Assembly (NCBI GenBank): GCA_947493455.1
Contig: CANLRB010000011.1
Span: 1-64,000 of the forward strand
Reading direction: 5' to 3'
Length of the DNA stretch: 64,000 bases
Source of the DNA: an uncultured Pseudoalteromonas sp.
GTDB taxonomy: Bacteria; Pseudomonadota; Gammaproteobacteria; Enterobacterales; Alteromonadaceae
Position numbers and translations under genes: made by a program. The notes under the pieces are model-generated. The model was not told the origin of the DNA. It made no database searches and saw only the letters and a list, made by a program, of their open reading frames with translations. Of this stretch, positions 34,165 through 42,676 are shown piece by piece (positions within the stretch are counted from its first letter, which is position 1; the number at the start of each line of letters is the position of its first letter).

Positions 34165-35064
34165 ATGCAAACCAATGAAATACCAACGATTGATGTAAAC
34201 GTAGATATTGCGCAGTTACTGACTGATGCGTGCACGGGAAATTTGCGAGGTGGCACCAAAGTTGATAAAAAAACATATCAAATTACAGATGCCGATGCGT
34301 ACGTCAGTTATGATGGTAAGGATGGAGCAACCGCTCACGACACAAAACTTTTTGTACCAACCAGCAGTATTGTTCAATTTGTCGCGAATCCTGGCAATTT
34401 TCCTTCAAAAGACGGACCTATTGTTAAGTTTGATTACTTTAACGATCCTGCTTTGACGAAAGATGACAAAAATGTCCCCGAAAATATCGATCAATACATA
34501 ACGAGCAGTGAGCATAATACGGAAGCGAACATTACGATGTGCATTCATTGCCAGGGTGATGATGGTCGACCTTGGTCAATTAGTTGGGATCCAACAATCA
34601 TCGTTGTTGACCCCGCTGCGATTGATGTAAATGTACAAGTAGCGCAGTTATTGAGTGATGTAAGCTCTGGCAATTTGCGACCAGGAGCTAAGGTTGATAA
34701 ACAGACTCATACAATCACCTCCGCAGATGAGTACGTTAGTTATGACGGCAGAAATGGTGCGACAACAGAAGGTACAACACTCTCAGTCCCTACAAGTCGT
34801 GTTGTTCAATTTGTCGCTCATCCTGCTCATTATCCGTCAGATAACGGACCGATTGTTAAATTTGACTATTTTGAAGACAATGCTCTGACTAAATATGATA
34901 AAAATGTACCAGCAAACATCGATCAGTTTATTTCTGCTGGTACAACAAGTACACAAAGCGGTATTACGATGCAAATTCATTGTCAGGATGATAATGGCCG
35001 TGTTTGGACGATTAGTTGGGATCCAACCATCATAGTAGTCGATCCGGCAACGTATTTGCTTTAA
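34165..35064 (+). CDS. Tandem-duplicated cytoplasmic beta protein, possibly AidA/PixA-like
   Basis: The 299-residue protein consists of two ungapped 144-residue repeats (residues 9-152 and 153-296), about two thirds identical by eye. Each begins IDVNVxxAQLL, has YVSYDG, VQFVA, GPIVKFDYF, DKNVPxNIDQ, IHCQ and ends SWDPTIIVVDPA. No signal peptide is present. The opening strand and the terminal SWDPxI strand recall the AidA/PixA inclusion-body proteins, but I could not confirm this. AAGGAAA precedes the ATG. Soluble, probably beta-sandwich; self-assembly is possible. The gene ends the operon. Confidence 0.6.
   Translation: MQTNEIPTIDVNVDIAQLLTDACTGNLRGGTKVDKKTYQITDADAYVSYDGKDGATAHDTKLFVPTSSIVQFVANPGNFPSKDGPIVKFDYFNDPALTKDDKNVPENIDQYITSSEHNTEANITMCIHCQGDDGRPWSISWDPTIIVVDPAAIDVNVQVAQLLSDVSSGNLRPGAKVDKQTHTITSADEYVSYDGRNGATTEGTTLSVPTSRVVQFVAHPAHYPSDNGPIVKFDYFEDNALTKYDKNVPANIDQFISAGTTSTQSGITMQIHCQDDNGRVWTISWDPTIIVVDPATYLL
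34189..35052 (+). repeat. Internal tandem duplication, two 432-bp units
   Basis: Unit 1 (34189-34620) and unit 2 (34621-35052) encode the two in-frame copies of a 144-residue domain. Synonymous differences and conservative changes are spread over the whole length, so the duplication is old rather than a recent slip. Confidence 0.8.
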
Positions 35065-35072
35065 ATTCTTAT

Positions 35073-35105
35073 GTTATCCCAATTTTTTATCGAAATTGGG
35101 ATAAC
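35073..35105. terminator. Strong hairpin between convergent genes
   Basis: GTTATCCCAATTT (35073-35085) pairs with AAATTGGGATAAC (35093-35105), a perfect 13-bp stem with a 7-base loop. It can terminate both the duplicated-domain operon and the kinase gene. A second hairpin (35109-35116 with 35128-35135) overlaps the end of the kinase gene. Confidence 0.75.
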
Positions 35106-35113
35106 AATCAGCC

Positions 35114-37756
35114 TTATGGGTTTTCCGTAAGGCTGGCAAATTTAGCGTGACTCGATAAGTTAATCCATAAGGGCGTTTTCGCAGCTTCTTCTTTTGAATA
35201 CCCTTTTTCGATGGCTGTATTGAGAGATTGATACGCATCGTCGACCATTCCCAGTGCATCATAGCTTAACGCAATTAAATAGTGCTCAGTATTATTGTGC
35301 TCGTTATTAATTTGCTTGATGTAATTAAGCGCTTGCTGTGGCTGATTATTGCGGGCTAAGTAATATGCCAGATGTGCAATGGCTTCACTATCAAGGCTAT
35401 TAAGCGCAACAGCTTTTTTTGCATGTGTTATCGCAGTGCTATAAGCGTCGGCCGCTTTCGGGTTATTAGAAGCAAAATAGGCATCGCCTAAATTTCCCCA
35501 CGTGAGGTATTTTTCGTTGTTAATTGCAATGGCCGCGCGATATGACTCAATCGCGCCTGTGTAGTCTTTTAAATAAAATTGCAGTGTACCTAAATTTGAA
35601 TATCCAATGGCGGTTGGCCTAATTTCATTGGCTTTTTTAGAGTATTGAAGCGCTTGTTCCATTTCTCCTTGAGCGTAATAGCTGGCAGTCAGACCGACAT
35701 AGGTTATGTAGTTTAATGGGGTTATTTCCGTCATCCTTTGGTAAGTTGCAACGGCTTTTCGGTAGTTTCCTGATTTAAAATAAAAACGACCAAGTTGAGC
35801 AAGACCGCGCCAATAATTGGGCACTATTTTGAGTCCGGATAAATAGCTTTGCTCAGCATTTGTGGGCTGTTGTAGTTGTTCGTAGGCTTTTGCTAATTCA
35901 AAATAACTGTGTTCTTGATTTGGAAAGCTTGCTATCGCTTGGTTTAACAAGGGTAACGCGTTTGATGCTTGACCTCTGCGAATGAGCGATACGGCTTTAA
36001 AGTAATCTAGTTGACTGTGCTTTGGTACAATTTTTTCAATCGTTTTTGTTGTGTCATCCAGTTGCGCAAGCCAAATAATGTCCTTTGTCTGTTGGTATTT
36101 ACGCAGGTATGAGTGAGCGAGACCAATATGTGCGTCAATGTAGTTTGGCTCGAGTAAAATCGCTTGTTTAAAACTGTCTAGTGCTGTGTCGACGTAATCT
36201 TGTTGATCAGAGCGAAACAAGTATCCAATTGCATTGATGTAACTTCGATATGCCCCGTCAAATTGGGTCGATTGCAACGAAATTTGACGACTAGGCCAGT
36301 TTAATAAGGTTAATGCCTGTTCAAAAATTATTTCAGTTGCTTGAAAAAGTTGTTTTGCACTGACATTAAATTGGGCCTGATTAAGTTGCAAGCCTGTTGC
36401 ACCATCGATGAGTGTGATATTGATTAATCGCTTTGAACCTAAGTGTTGAATGCTGCCTGCGACAATAATATCAACGCCAAAACGTTTATGAATTTCGCTG
36501 TGGCTGAGATCATTTACTTTTGCGATTTCAGAACTTGGCACAATCCAACTCGCTTGCTCTTGTCGACCGACCTTGCCGAGTTCGTTGCTCAAGGTAACGG
36601 CGAGTCCTTGGCTAAATAAGCGAATTTGCGGATCGTCACTAATATTTTGAAAGGGCAGTACTGCAATTCGTTTGTTTTCGACGATATGTGCTTGAATGAC
36701 TTGTTCGGTTGATGGTGGTAATACAATTGGCTTTAATAGAGAAGCAAAAATAACGAGGCAGATTAAGACTAAACTCGTTTGTTGCAGCTTAGTACGTTTT
36801 TGCCACCAGTTAGGTTGTTGCGACAACTGGTTTTTAATTGTGTTTAATACATCAATGACCTGGCTTAGAGGCGGCCGCTGGTCTGGGTTTTTCGACAATA
36901 ATCCTTCAATAACGTGTTGTAACGCTGCTGGCGTGTATTCAGTTATTTCATCTAACGGCGTCGGCTGTTGTTTGGTAATCTGAACTTTATATTCTGCAAT
37001 TGACTGTGCTGAAAAAGCGTTTTGTTCACTTAACAACAAGTATAATAAGGTACCGAGTGAAAACAGATCGCTTGCTATATTCGCTGGAGAGCCTAAATAA
37101 ACTTCAGGGGCAATATAGGCGGGAGTACCCATGAGTGCATTTTGTCTTTCATCTTGGCTAAACAACTTAGATAAACCGAAATCGAGTACTTTTATTTGAC
37201 CATGTTGATTGACCATAATATTACGCGGTGTGATGTCGCGATGAACAATTTGATGCTGGTGGGCGTAGTCAATTGCTTGGCATAATTGAATTGCGAGTTC
37301 TACTTTTTCAAGCAACGAGAGTGAGTTTTGAGATAGGTATTCATTGAGTACGAGTCCATCTACCCATTCCATGACGATAGCGGATTGTGTGTCAGCTTCG
37401 CTTATTTCATGGATAGTAACAATATTAGGGTGATTGAGCTTGCAGGCAAGTTTTGCCTCTTGAATCAGTGCGTTTTGTGACTCTTTAGGTGGCACGATTT
37501 TGAGTGCAATATCACGTTCCAAAATCGGGTCTTTCGCTTTGAAAATGCTAGCGTTGCCGCCTCTAATTACCGATAAAATCTGAAAGTGTGACAAGCTTTT
37601 GATATTTTCAATGGCAACATCAGTGGATGCTATATCGGTGTTTGTAATAACTTGTGTTATTTCTAAATCTAGTTTTGGGCTATCTTTATTACAGCGTGGA
37701 CAGCGCTCATTTGAGTTGGCGAGTGCTTGGCCGCATTGTAGGCATAAATTCGACAT
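35114..37756 (-). CDS. Serine/threonine protein kinase with zinc ribbon, TolB-like domain and TPRs
   Basis: The 880-residue protein has four parts. A zinc ribbon (Cys5, Cys8, Cys19, Cys22) is followed by a Hanks-type kinase (about 56-310) with Lys86, HRD at 172-174 and DFG at 192-194; the usual Lys after HRD is replaced (HRDITPRN), and the glycine loop is weak (RGGNAS). A membrane helix lies at about 326-345. After it comes a TolB-like domain (RIAVLPFQNIS, IIVAGSIQ) and about eight TPRs to the end. It is divergent from an FHA protein, a likely phospho-reader partner. Confidence 0.9.
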   Translation of the reverse strand: MSNLCLQCGQALANSNERCPRCNKDSPKLDLEITQVITNTDIASTDVAIENIKSLSHFQILSVIRGGNASIFKAKDPILERDIALKIVPPKESQNALIQEAKLACKLNHPNIVTIHEISEADTQSAIVMEWVDGLVLNEYLSQNSLSLLEKVELAIQLCQAIDYAHQHQIVHRDITPRNIMVNQHGQIKVLDFGLSKLFSQDERQNALMGTPAYIAPEVYLGSPANIASDLFSLGTLLYLLLSEQNAFSAQSIAEYKVQITKQQPTPLDEITEYTPAALQHVIEGLLSKNPDQRPPLSQVIDVLNTIKNQLSQQPNWWQKRTKLQQTSLVLICLVIFASLLKPIVLPPSTEQVIQAHIVENKRIAVLPFQNISDDPQIRLFSQGLAVTLSNELGKVGRQEQASWIVPSSEIAKVNDLSHSEIHKRFGVDIIVAGSIQHLGSKRLINITLIDGATGLQLNQAQFNVSAKQLFQATEIIFEQALTLLNWPSRQISLQSTQFDGAYRSYINAIGYLFRSDQQDYVDTALDSFKQAILLEPNYIDAHIGLAHSYLRKYQQTKDIIWLAQLDDTTKTIEKIVPKHSQLDYFKAVSLIRRGQASNALPLLNQAIASFPNQEHSYFELAKAYEQLQQPTNAEQSYLSGLKIVPNYWRGLAQLGRFYFKSGNYRKAVATYQRMTEITPLNYITYVGLTASYYAQGEMEQALQYSKKANEIRPTAIGYSNLGTLQFYLKDYTGAIESYRAAIAINNEKYLTWGNLGDAYFASNNPKAADAYSTAITHAKKAVALNSLDSEAIAHLAYYLARNNQPQQALNYIKQINNEHNNTEHYLIALSYDALGMVDDAYQSLNTAIEKGYSKEEAAKTPLWINLSSHAKFASLTENP

Positions 37757-37860
37757 AACTTATTGTTCTTATGTTAAAGTTGACGTTACCTAACGCAATG
37801 ATGCATAAAATAATAACGATTATTTTTTTTAATACCAAGTATTAAAATGGAGGAATCACT

Positions 37861-38784
37861 ATGGGTTGTTTGAAAAATGCACATTCAGAGCAGTCTATTG
37901 TGCTACGGAGTCATCATATCGTCGGGCGCCACCCCGATAGCTCGCACACAGTGATGGCAAATGCGACAGTTTCTCGTTGCCACTGTCTGCTCGAATGGCA
38001 GGCTGATGCTTGGTATATTCAAGATATTAGCGCCAATGGAACCTTTATTAATGGTAAACGCGTCGCAAAAAACATAAAGCATCCACTGTCACTATCGGAT
38101 CAAATACAATTTGGCGATCCATCTAGCGAGGCGTGGCAGGTTACTAATTTGACTAAACCAAGCGCTTTTTTTATGGCATTAGATGGCCACAATAGTGATA
38201 TTGAAGTTGGACAATACAGCTGCCTTATAAAAGATGAGCAGCATGATGTTATTGTAAGCCAAACACTCTCGGGCCAGTGGTTACTCGAAAAAGAAGGCCA
38301 TGTTGAAGCCCTGATGCATCAACAACGGATTGAGCTAAATGGCACGTCTTACCTGTTTATAGCACCGGATGAATTAGGTGCAACGCAAACATGTTCATTT
38401 AATGAAAATGCGGATGTATGCCTTGATTTAACTGTAAGTCAAAATGAGGAACATGTTGGATTAGTTGCAAACGTCAATGGCCATGTGTTCGATTTAGGGG
38501 ATCGCACCCATCACTATTTAGTGTTGCTGCTTGCCCGAAAATACCTTGAAGATCAATCTGCGCAGGTTGCTGAAACGGAGCAGGGGTGGGTTGATAAAAG
38601 CTTACTGATTAAAGATTCGGGCATGGAAGAAAGCCATATCAATACGCAGTTTTATCGTTTTCGTAAAAAGCTGCTAGAGGCGGCAAAAGGATTAAACTTA
38701 AATGTGGATATTATCGAACGTCGTCGCGGTGAAGTTCGTATTAACTGTGATCAAGTGACAATTCAAACAGTGAAGGTGGCTTAG
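37861..38784 (+). CDS. FHA domain protein with C-terminal winged helix
   Basis: The 307-residue soluble protein has an N-terminal FHA domain (about 13-97) with the phosphothreonine-binding residues in place: GRHPDS (Gly22-Arg23), VSRCHC (Ser38, His41) and SANGTFING (Asn59 to Gly65). A middle region of unknown fold follows. The C-terminal part (about 205-300) reads like an OmpR-type winged helix: LVLLLARKYLEDQ, GWVDKSLLI, then INTQFYRFRKKLLEAA and a hairpin. GGAGG precedes the ATG. It is divergent from the kinase, so phosphorylation-dependent transcription control is plausible. Confidence 0.82.
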   Translation: MGCLKNAHSEQSIVLRSHHIVGRHPDSSHTVMANATVSRCHCLLEWQADAWYIQDISANGTFINGKRVAKNIKHPLSLSDQIQFGDPSSEAWQVTNLTKPSAFFMALDGHNSDIEVGQYSCLIKDEQHDVIVSQTLSGQWLLEKEGHVEALMHQQRIELNGTSYLFIAPDELGATQTCSFNENADVCLDLTVSQNEEHVGLVANVNGHVFDLGDRTHHYLVLLLARKYLEDQSAQVAETEQGWVDKSLLIKDSGMEESHINTQFYRFRKKLLEAAKGLNLNVDIIERRRGEVRINCDQVTIQTVKVA

Positions 38785-39914
38785 CCGCTATTTAATTGAT
38801 GTTGTGACTGAGTACGACTGGCTTCAACAAGTTGTTCAAACTGGCTCGCGGTGCCAAGTAAACGTGCTTTAGTTGCTTGCCAGTCTGCGTGATGCGGGCC
38901 GAATTGTTGGTGCCAAATTGCACGTTCTTCTGCACTTGGGTTATAAATGGTTGCCCCTAAATTTGTTAGTGAATCCGTACTGTTTTTGTATGCTGTCGCA
39001 AATTTTGCTAGTTGTTGGTTAAAGGTAAGAGTGCCTGCTTCGATAACAGCGTGACGCAATGAATTTGGTAGATGGTTGAGCCATGCCGAATTGATTACGT
39101 TGACCCAGGCATCAGGCACACTGTTGAGGGTTGTCACTGTACCTATGTGGTGACTTAAATTATTGGGGCCCGCATTGAGCCCGATTATACCAGGGTCAAG
39201 AACATGAATATGGCCCATTTGAGCCATACGGGCGACATTAGCCCAAGGCACATCGACAACGTTTGCTTGCGTCATTGAATAAAATTGTTTTAGTACATTA
39301 CTTGCCGGCACTCGCAAAATTGTGTCGGTAAGGTCCTCGGGCACTTTGATTGTGCGTGTATGTTGTTTGGTCGTCGTAAGTGTGCGAAAGCCAACTAAAT
39401 AATGAAATAAAATTTGCAGACGTCCCATTTTTTCGATGCTCTCGAGTACGTTTTTACGCCAAAACTCTGACTCAATAAGGTTTAAGTAGTGTTGATTTGA
39501 ATTTAACCAAAATGGAATATTTAAGATATCGAGGATCGGTAAGGCTCGAGATAAGTTAGAGATAGAAATTAACGCTGCGCTTACTTGTCCGCGATTGACG
39601 GCCGCCATAAGGTCGGTTCCTATACCTAAATGCCCTTCGTCGTGCAGTGCGACATAGATTTTTCCCTTGGACAGTGTTTGAACATAGTGCTTAAACTCGT
39701 AGTGCATATGCGGGATATCACGGTAATCTTGTGAGGCGTAAGGTGATGCAAAAGTTAACGTGTAATGAGCTGTGCGCTTTATATCGTTATCGTTTGAAAA
39801 ATCATATAAAATTGGTTGAGTTGATAATGTATTTGCAAACAATGACGAGGGCAACACTGCGCTGCTCGCAAGCATCGCAGATGATCGTATAAAGTGACGG
39901 CGAAATCGATTCAT
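38781..39914 (-). CDS. TRAP-type (DctP family) solute-binding protein, orphan
   Basis: The 377-residue protein has a twin-arginine-like signal (RFRRHFIRSSAML, cleavage near LFANT). The mature part matches TRAP periplasmic binding proteins: FKHYVQTLSKGKIYVALHDEGHLGIGTDLMAAVNRGQVSAAL, then LVGFRTLTTTK, LRVPASNVLKQFYS and a late helical region. No TRAP membrane subunits are nearby, so it may be a sensor-type component. Its 3' end overlaps the FHA gene's end by 4 bases. A substrate cannot be assigned. Confidence 0.8.
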   Translation of the reverse strand: MNRFRRHFIRSSAMLASSAVLPSSLFANTLSTQPILYDFSNDNDIKRTAHYTLTFASPYASQDYRDIPHMHYEFKHYVQTLSKGKIYVALHDEGHLGIGTDLMAAVNRGQVSAALISISNLSRALPILDILNIPFWLNSNQHYLNLIESEFWRKNVLESIEKMGRLQILFHYLVGFRTLTTTKQHTRTIKVPEDLTDTILRVPASNVLKQFYSMTQANVVDVPWANVARMAQMGHIHVLDPGIIGLNAGPNNLSHHIGTVTTLNSVPDAWVNVINSAWLNHLPNSLRHAVIEAGTLTFNQQLAKFATAYKNSTDSLTNLGATIYNPSAEERAIWHQQFGPHHADWQATKARLLGTASQFEQLVEASRTQSQHQLNSG

Positions 39915-39960
39915 TCGCTAAGTATAGCAAAGACTGTAAGGTATCGAGGTATCGCAATTT

Positions 39961-39996
39961 AAAAAGCTAAACGGGCAAATAACCGCGTTTAGCTTT
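39961..39996 (-). terminator. Terminator of the M9-like peptidase gene
   Basis: AAAGCTAAACG (39963-39973) pairs with CGTTTAGCTTT (39986-39996), 11 bp. On the minus strand the 3' arm runs into a T5 tract, 18 bases past the peptidase stop codon. Confidence 0.85.
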
Positions 39997-40013
39997 CGCA
40001 AATGTATCAAATA

Positions 40014-40961
40014 TTAAAGTGTATCTAACCAAGCGTGGAAGTCAGCATCCATACTTGTTCCCCAAATTTTGATCACTTTTTGATAGCGAGGATAGTCGCC
40101 TCGGCGCACGTGAAACAGCATATCTTCTACTTTGTCGCGCTGGCGTTCCATCATATAGCGTACCGCTAAATAGCCCCAGCGATAAATGCGGTTGGTATCC
40201 CAATTTGCACTATTGTTATAAAACAGTTCACTCAGTTGATACGTTTTTTCTTTAGCAAGCTTAATTGCTGCCGGGTTATTTTCCATATGAGCAACGTATT
40301 CGCCTAAACCTTCGCCCCACCAAATTAAATAAGGTGGCTCGGCGGCAGGCTCTGGGCAATACTCTGGACCATAATGATTGTCATGTGGCGGCGCGCAATA
40401 GTCACCATAGGTATTAAAACGGCCATCTAAATAGTGAACAAATTCGTGGTTTAAATTCCACACTTGGCCATTACGTAGGTAGGCGACATATTCCGCACTA
40501 TTGTCTTCAAGATGTGGCAAACCTTCAAGATACATACCGCCATTATTAGATGGCACATCAAAATGATCCGTTACGTATTTTACGTAATCGTCACGCCCTG
40601 CGTAAATGTTAGCGCGCAGTACATCATTGTTATCATGTAACAGCGGCTTTCCTTCGGTATTAAATAACTTATGAAAACGTGCTTGGGTCTCTAATAACAG
40701 CTTGCATGAGTCTGCAATGTTTTGCTCGGTCATACTTTGAAAGCGCAAAACAATGTTGTCGGCACAGTAGTGATTGCTCTTAAGTACACTGTTCACTTGT
40801 GCTTCATTACGTACCCATGCTGGAATATAAACCTCGCCTTCTTTAACAATATTACCTGTTGCAAGTTTGACATTTGAATAATCGACTTGCTTTGGCGCTG
40901 TCGCTTGACAGCCTGCCGCAAGGCCTGCGGTGAGTAGGGTTACGAGTAGTTTTAGTTTCAT
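40014..40961 (-). CDS. M9 collagenase-like lipoprotein peptidase
   Basis: Started at the ATG at 40961, the product is a 315-residue lipoprotein (MKLKLLVTLLTAGLAAGC, lipobox AAGC). It carries the metalloprotease motif NHEFVHYLDGRF with WGEGLGEYVAHM further on, giving the HExxH plus downstream Glu layout of the M9 (microbial collagenase) catalytic domain. Unlike secreted collagenases of about 70-110 kDa it lacks the activator and PKD/collagen-binding domains. It is probably a membrane-tethered peptidase. A 40-residue N-terminal extension to 41006 exists but would bury the lipobox. Confidence 0.78.
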   Translation of the reverse strand: MKLKLLVTLLTAGLAAGCQATAPKQVDYSNVKLATGNIVKEGEVYIPAWVRNEAQVNSVLKSNHYCADNIVLRFQSMTEQNIADSCKLLLETQARFHKLFNTEGKPLLHDNNDVLRANIYAGRDDYVKYVTDHFDVPSNNGGMYLEGLPHLEDNSAEYVAYLRNGQVWNLNHEFVHYLDGRFNTYGDYCAPPHDNHYGPEYCPEPAAEPPYLIWWGEGLGEYVAHMENNPAAIKLAKEKTYQLSELFYNNSANWDTNRIYRWGYLAVRYMMERQRDKVEDMLFHVRRGDYPRYQKVIKIWGTSMDADFHAWLDTL

Positions 40962-41328
40962 TGCTGTATGCCATTTAAATGTATTCAATTGCATACAATA
41001 TATCAAAATTAATTAAGTGGTCAAACTGCATTGGTTGAATTGACTGTATTCTTGGTATTGTGTAGCTATAAATAAACTACGGAGTGGGTTCGGCTTGTCT
41101 TTTGTGTAACTGTGTTTGAGTGGGTAATTATTTTAAAAATTTGAAACCATGACAGTGGTTTTTTGCAATCGGCTTACTGAATTTTTAACGCTTCTGATCT
41201 CACGCTATGTATTGAATTATTTAACCCTGTTACCAAGACCATTTTGGTTAATTTTTCGTAAAAGCACGCAATTTATAGAGTAAATAGAACGGCACCTCGC
41301 CACCAATTTAGTGAGGTGCCGCATTGTG
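40962..41328. other. Intergenic region with a terminator hairpin
   Basis: This gap of about 370 bases holds the upstream region of the M9-like gene and, at 41291-41320, a hairpin for the cytochrome gene. No ORF with a start site, RNA gene or repeat was recognised in the remainder. Confidence 0.5.
41291..41320 (-). terminator. Terminator of the cytochrome-rhodanese gene
   Basis: GGCACCTC (41291-41298) pairs with GAGGTGCC (41313-41320). It lies 8 bases past the stop of the minus-strand gene and is followed on that strand by a moderately T-rich stretch. Confidence 0.65.
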
Positions 41329-42423
41329 TTAATTTTTAAACGCGTCGATATCGCCACGACTGACCGGGTAGCCTAAGTGCATCCAACCGAATATACCCTC
41401 CCAGAGAACTGCTGTGCGGGTATACCCCTTCGCGCGCAGTTTATTAATGGTGTAGTCAGCTGCGGCGCGCGGGCATGAGCAATAGGCAACGATTTGTACG
41501 TCTTTTGGAATACCTGCCACAGTCTCATTTAAATCGGTGTAATAGGGCAATGGCACAGACCCTTCTATATGCGCGGTTTGCCAAACCGAAGTCACGCGTG
41601 TATCTAGCAGCACCATACGCTTTTTGGCGACCAACGCATCATTAAGATCTTTTGACATCACATACATGCCGTCTTTTAATTCGAAGTCAGGATCGTCACC
41701 TTGTTTATTTATGACGTAATCCTCTGGTTTAGGCAATGATTGTAGAACTGGTTTTTCATCTTTCCAACCGAGTGACTTACTGCGCAAAAATGCAGTAATG
41801 CCATTGATTTCGTCACTGCTTAGTTTGTCTTTAAACGGCAGCATGGGAGTGCCTTGACGTCCGTTTTCAATTGCATGACGAATAAACTCATCTGTATTGT
41901 GCGCGAGAGCCGATGGGTTAGTAAGTGCTGGTGCATTCACCCCTTGTCCTTTATCACCGTGGCAACTTGCGCATTCTCTTAAATAAGTTCGCTCACCGAG
42001 TGCAATGTCTCCATGCACCGGTTTTGTTGAAAACTTAAGGCGATCGTAGCCAGCTTGCTCCCACAGCCAGTAAGTTAAATCCCATGTTTCAGCGAGCGTC
42101 ATTGGACCGCCAACTTCGTCGAGGTAGCCACCCATTGCAGTGCCTGCACGACCATACTGCATTGGTCTTAAGATTTGGTGTGCAACGCCTGACTCCATTA
42201 AGCTTTTACTGCGAAGCGACGGCGCATGATCATTGGCGTGTCCCTCGCGGTTTTTACCGTGACATAGCGCACAATATTTTTGATAATTTTCCTTTGCGAC
42301 TTCAGTCTGTTGCGCAGTTAATTTACGTGGGGGAGAGATTGTTTCGCGTTCTGCCGCAAGCACTAAAGTGCTAAAAAAGGCGGCAAAAAGCAATGTAATA
42401 GACTTAAAATGTGTGACGGTCAT
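41329..42423 (-). CDS. Di-haem cytochrome c fused to a rhodanese domain
   Basis: The 364-residue exported protein has a signal peptide (about 1-24). Two cytochrome c domains follow with CALCH (51-55) and CASCH (151-155); Met97 (GTAMGG) and Met194 (GTPMLPF) are likely axial ligands. A rhodanese-like domain ends the protein (about 255-358: VLLDTRVTSVW, AHIEGSVPLPY, and the active loop AYCSCPRAAA with Cys315 and Cys317). The fusion suggests coupling of sulfur-thiol chemistry to periplasmic electron transfer. The gene is monocistronic. Confidence 0.9.
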   Translation of the reverse strand: MTVTHFKSITLLFAAFFSTLVLAAERETISPPRKLTAQQTEVAKENYQKYCALCHGKNREGHANDHAPSLRSKSLMESGVAHQILRPMQYGRAGTAMGGYLDEVGGPMTLAETWDLTYWLWEQAGYDRLKFSTKPVHGDIALGERTYLRECASCHGDKGQGVNAPALTNPSALAHNTDEFIRHAIENGRQGTPMLPFKDKLSSDEINGITAFLRSKSLGWKDEKPVLQSLPKPEDYVINKQGDDPDFELKDGMYVMSKDLNDALVAKKRMVLLDTRVTSVWQTAHIEGSVPLPYYTDLNETVAGIPKDVQIVAYCSCPRAAADYTINKLRAKGYTRTAVLWEGIFGWMHLGYPVSRGDIDAFKN

Positions 42424-42676
42424 TGCAATTCCTATCTGACTTTTTTTAAAGCCTAGCGAGCTAACGGATTCGGTGCAATTTATTTTATGTTTTAGAAACC
42501 TTTACTTACAAAAAACATATGCGATTACTGTGGCAAAAGTGCACATCGTTTTTGAGAACTTAATCAAGTTAACTTGATGCGATAAGCAAACTTTAAGCTG
42601 TGTTTTAAGTTAATTATACAACTCACTTATTTGCTTATCGCAGCGCGTAATTTAGCGATAAAAACACGCGTTAGGA

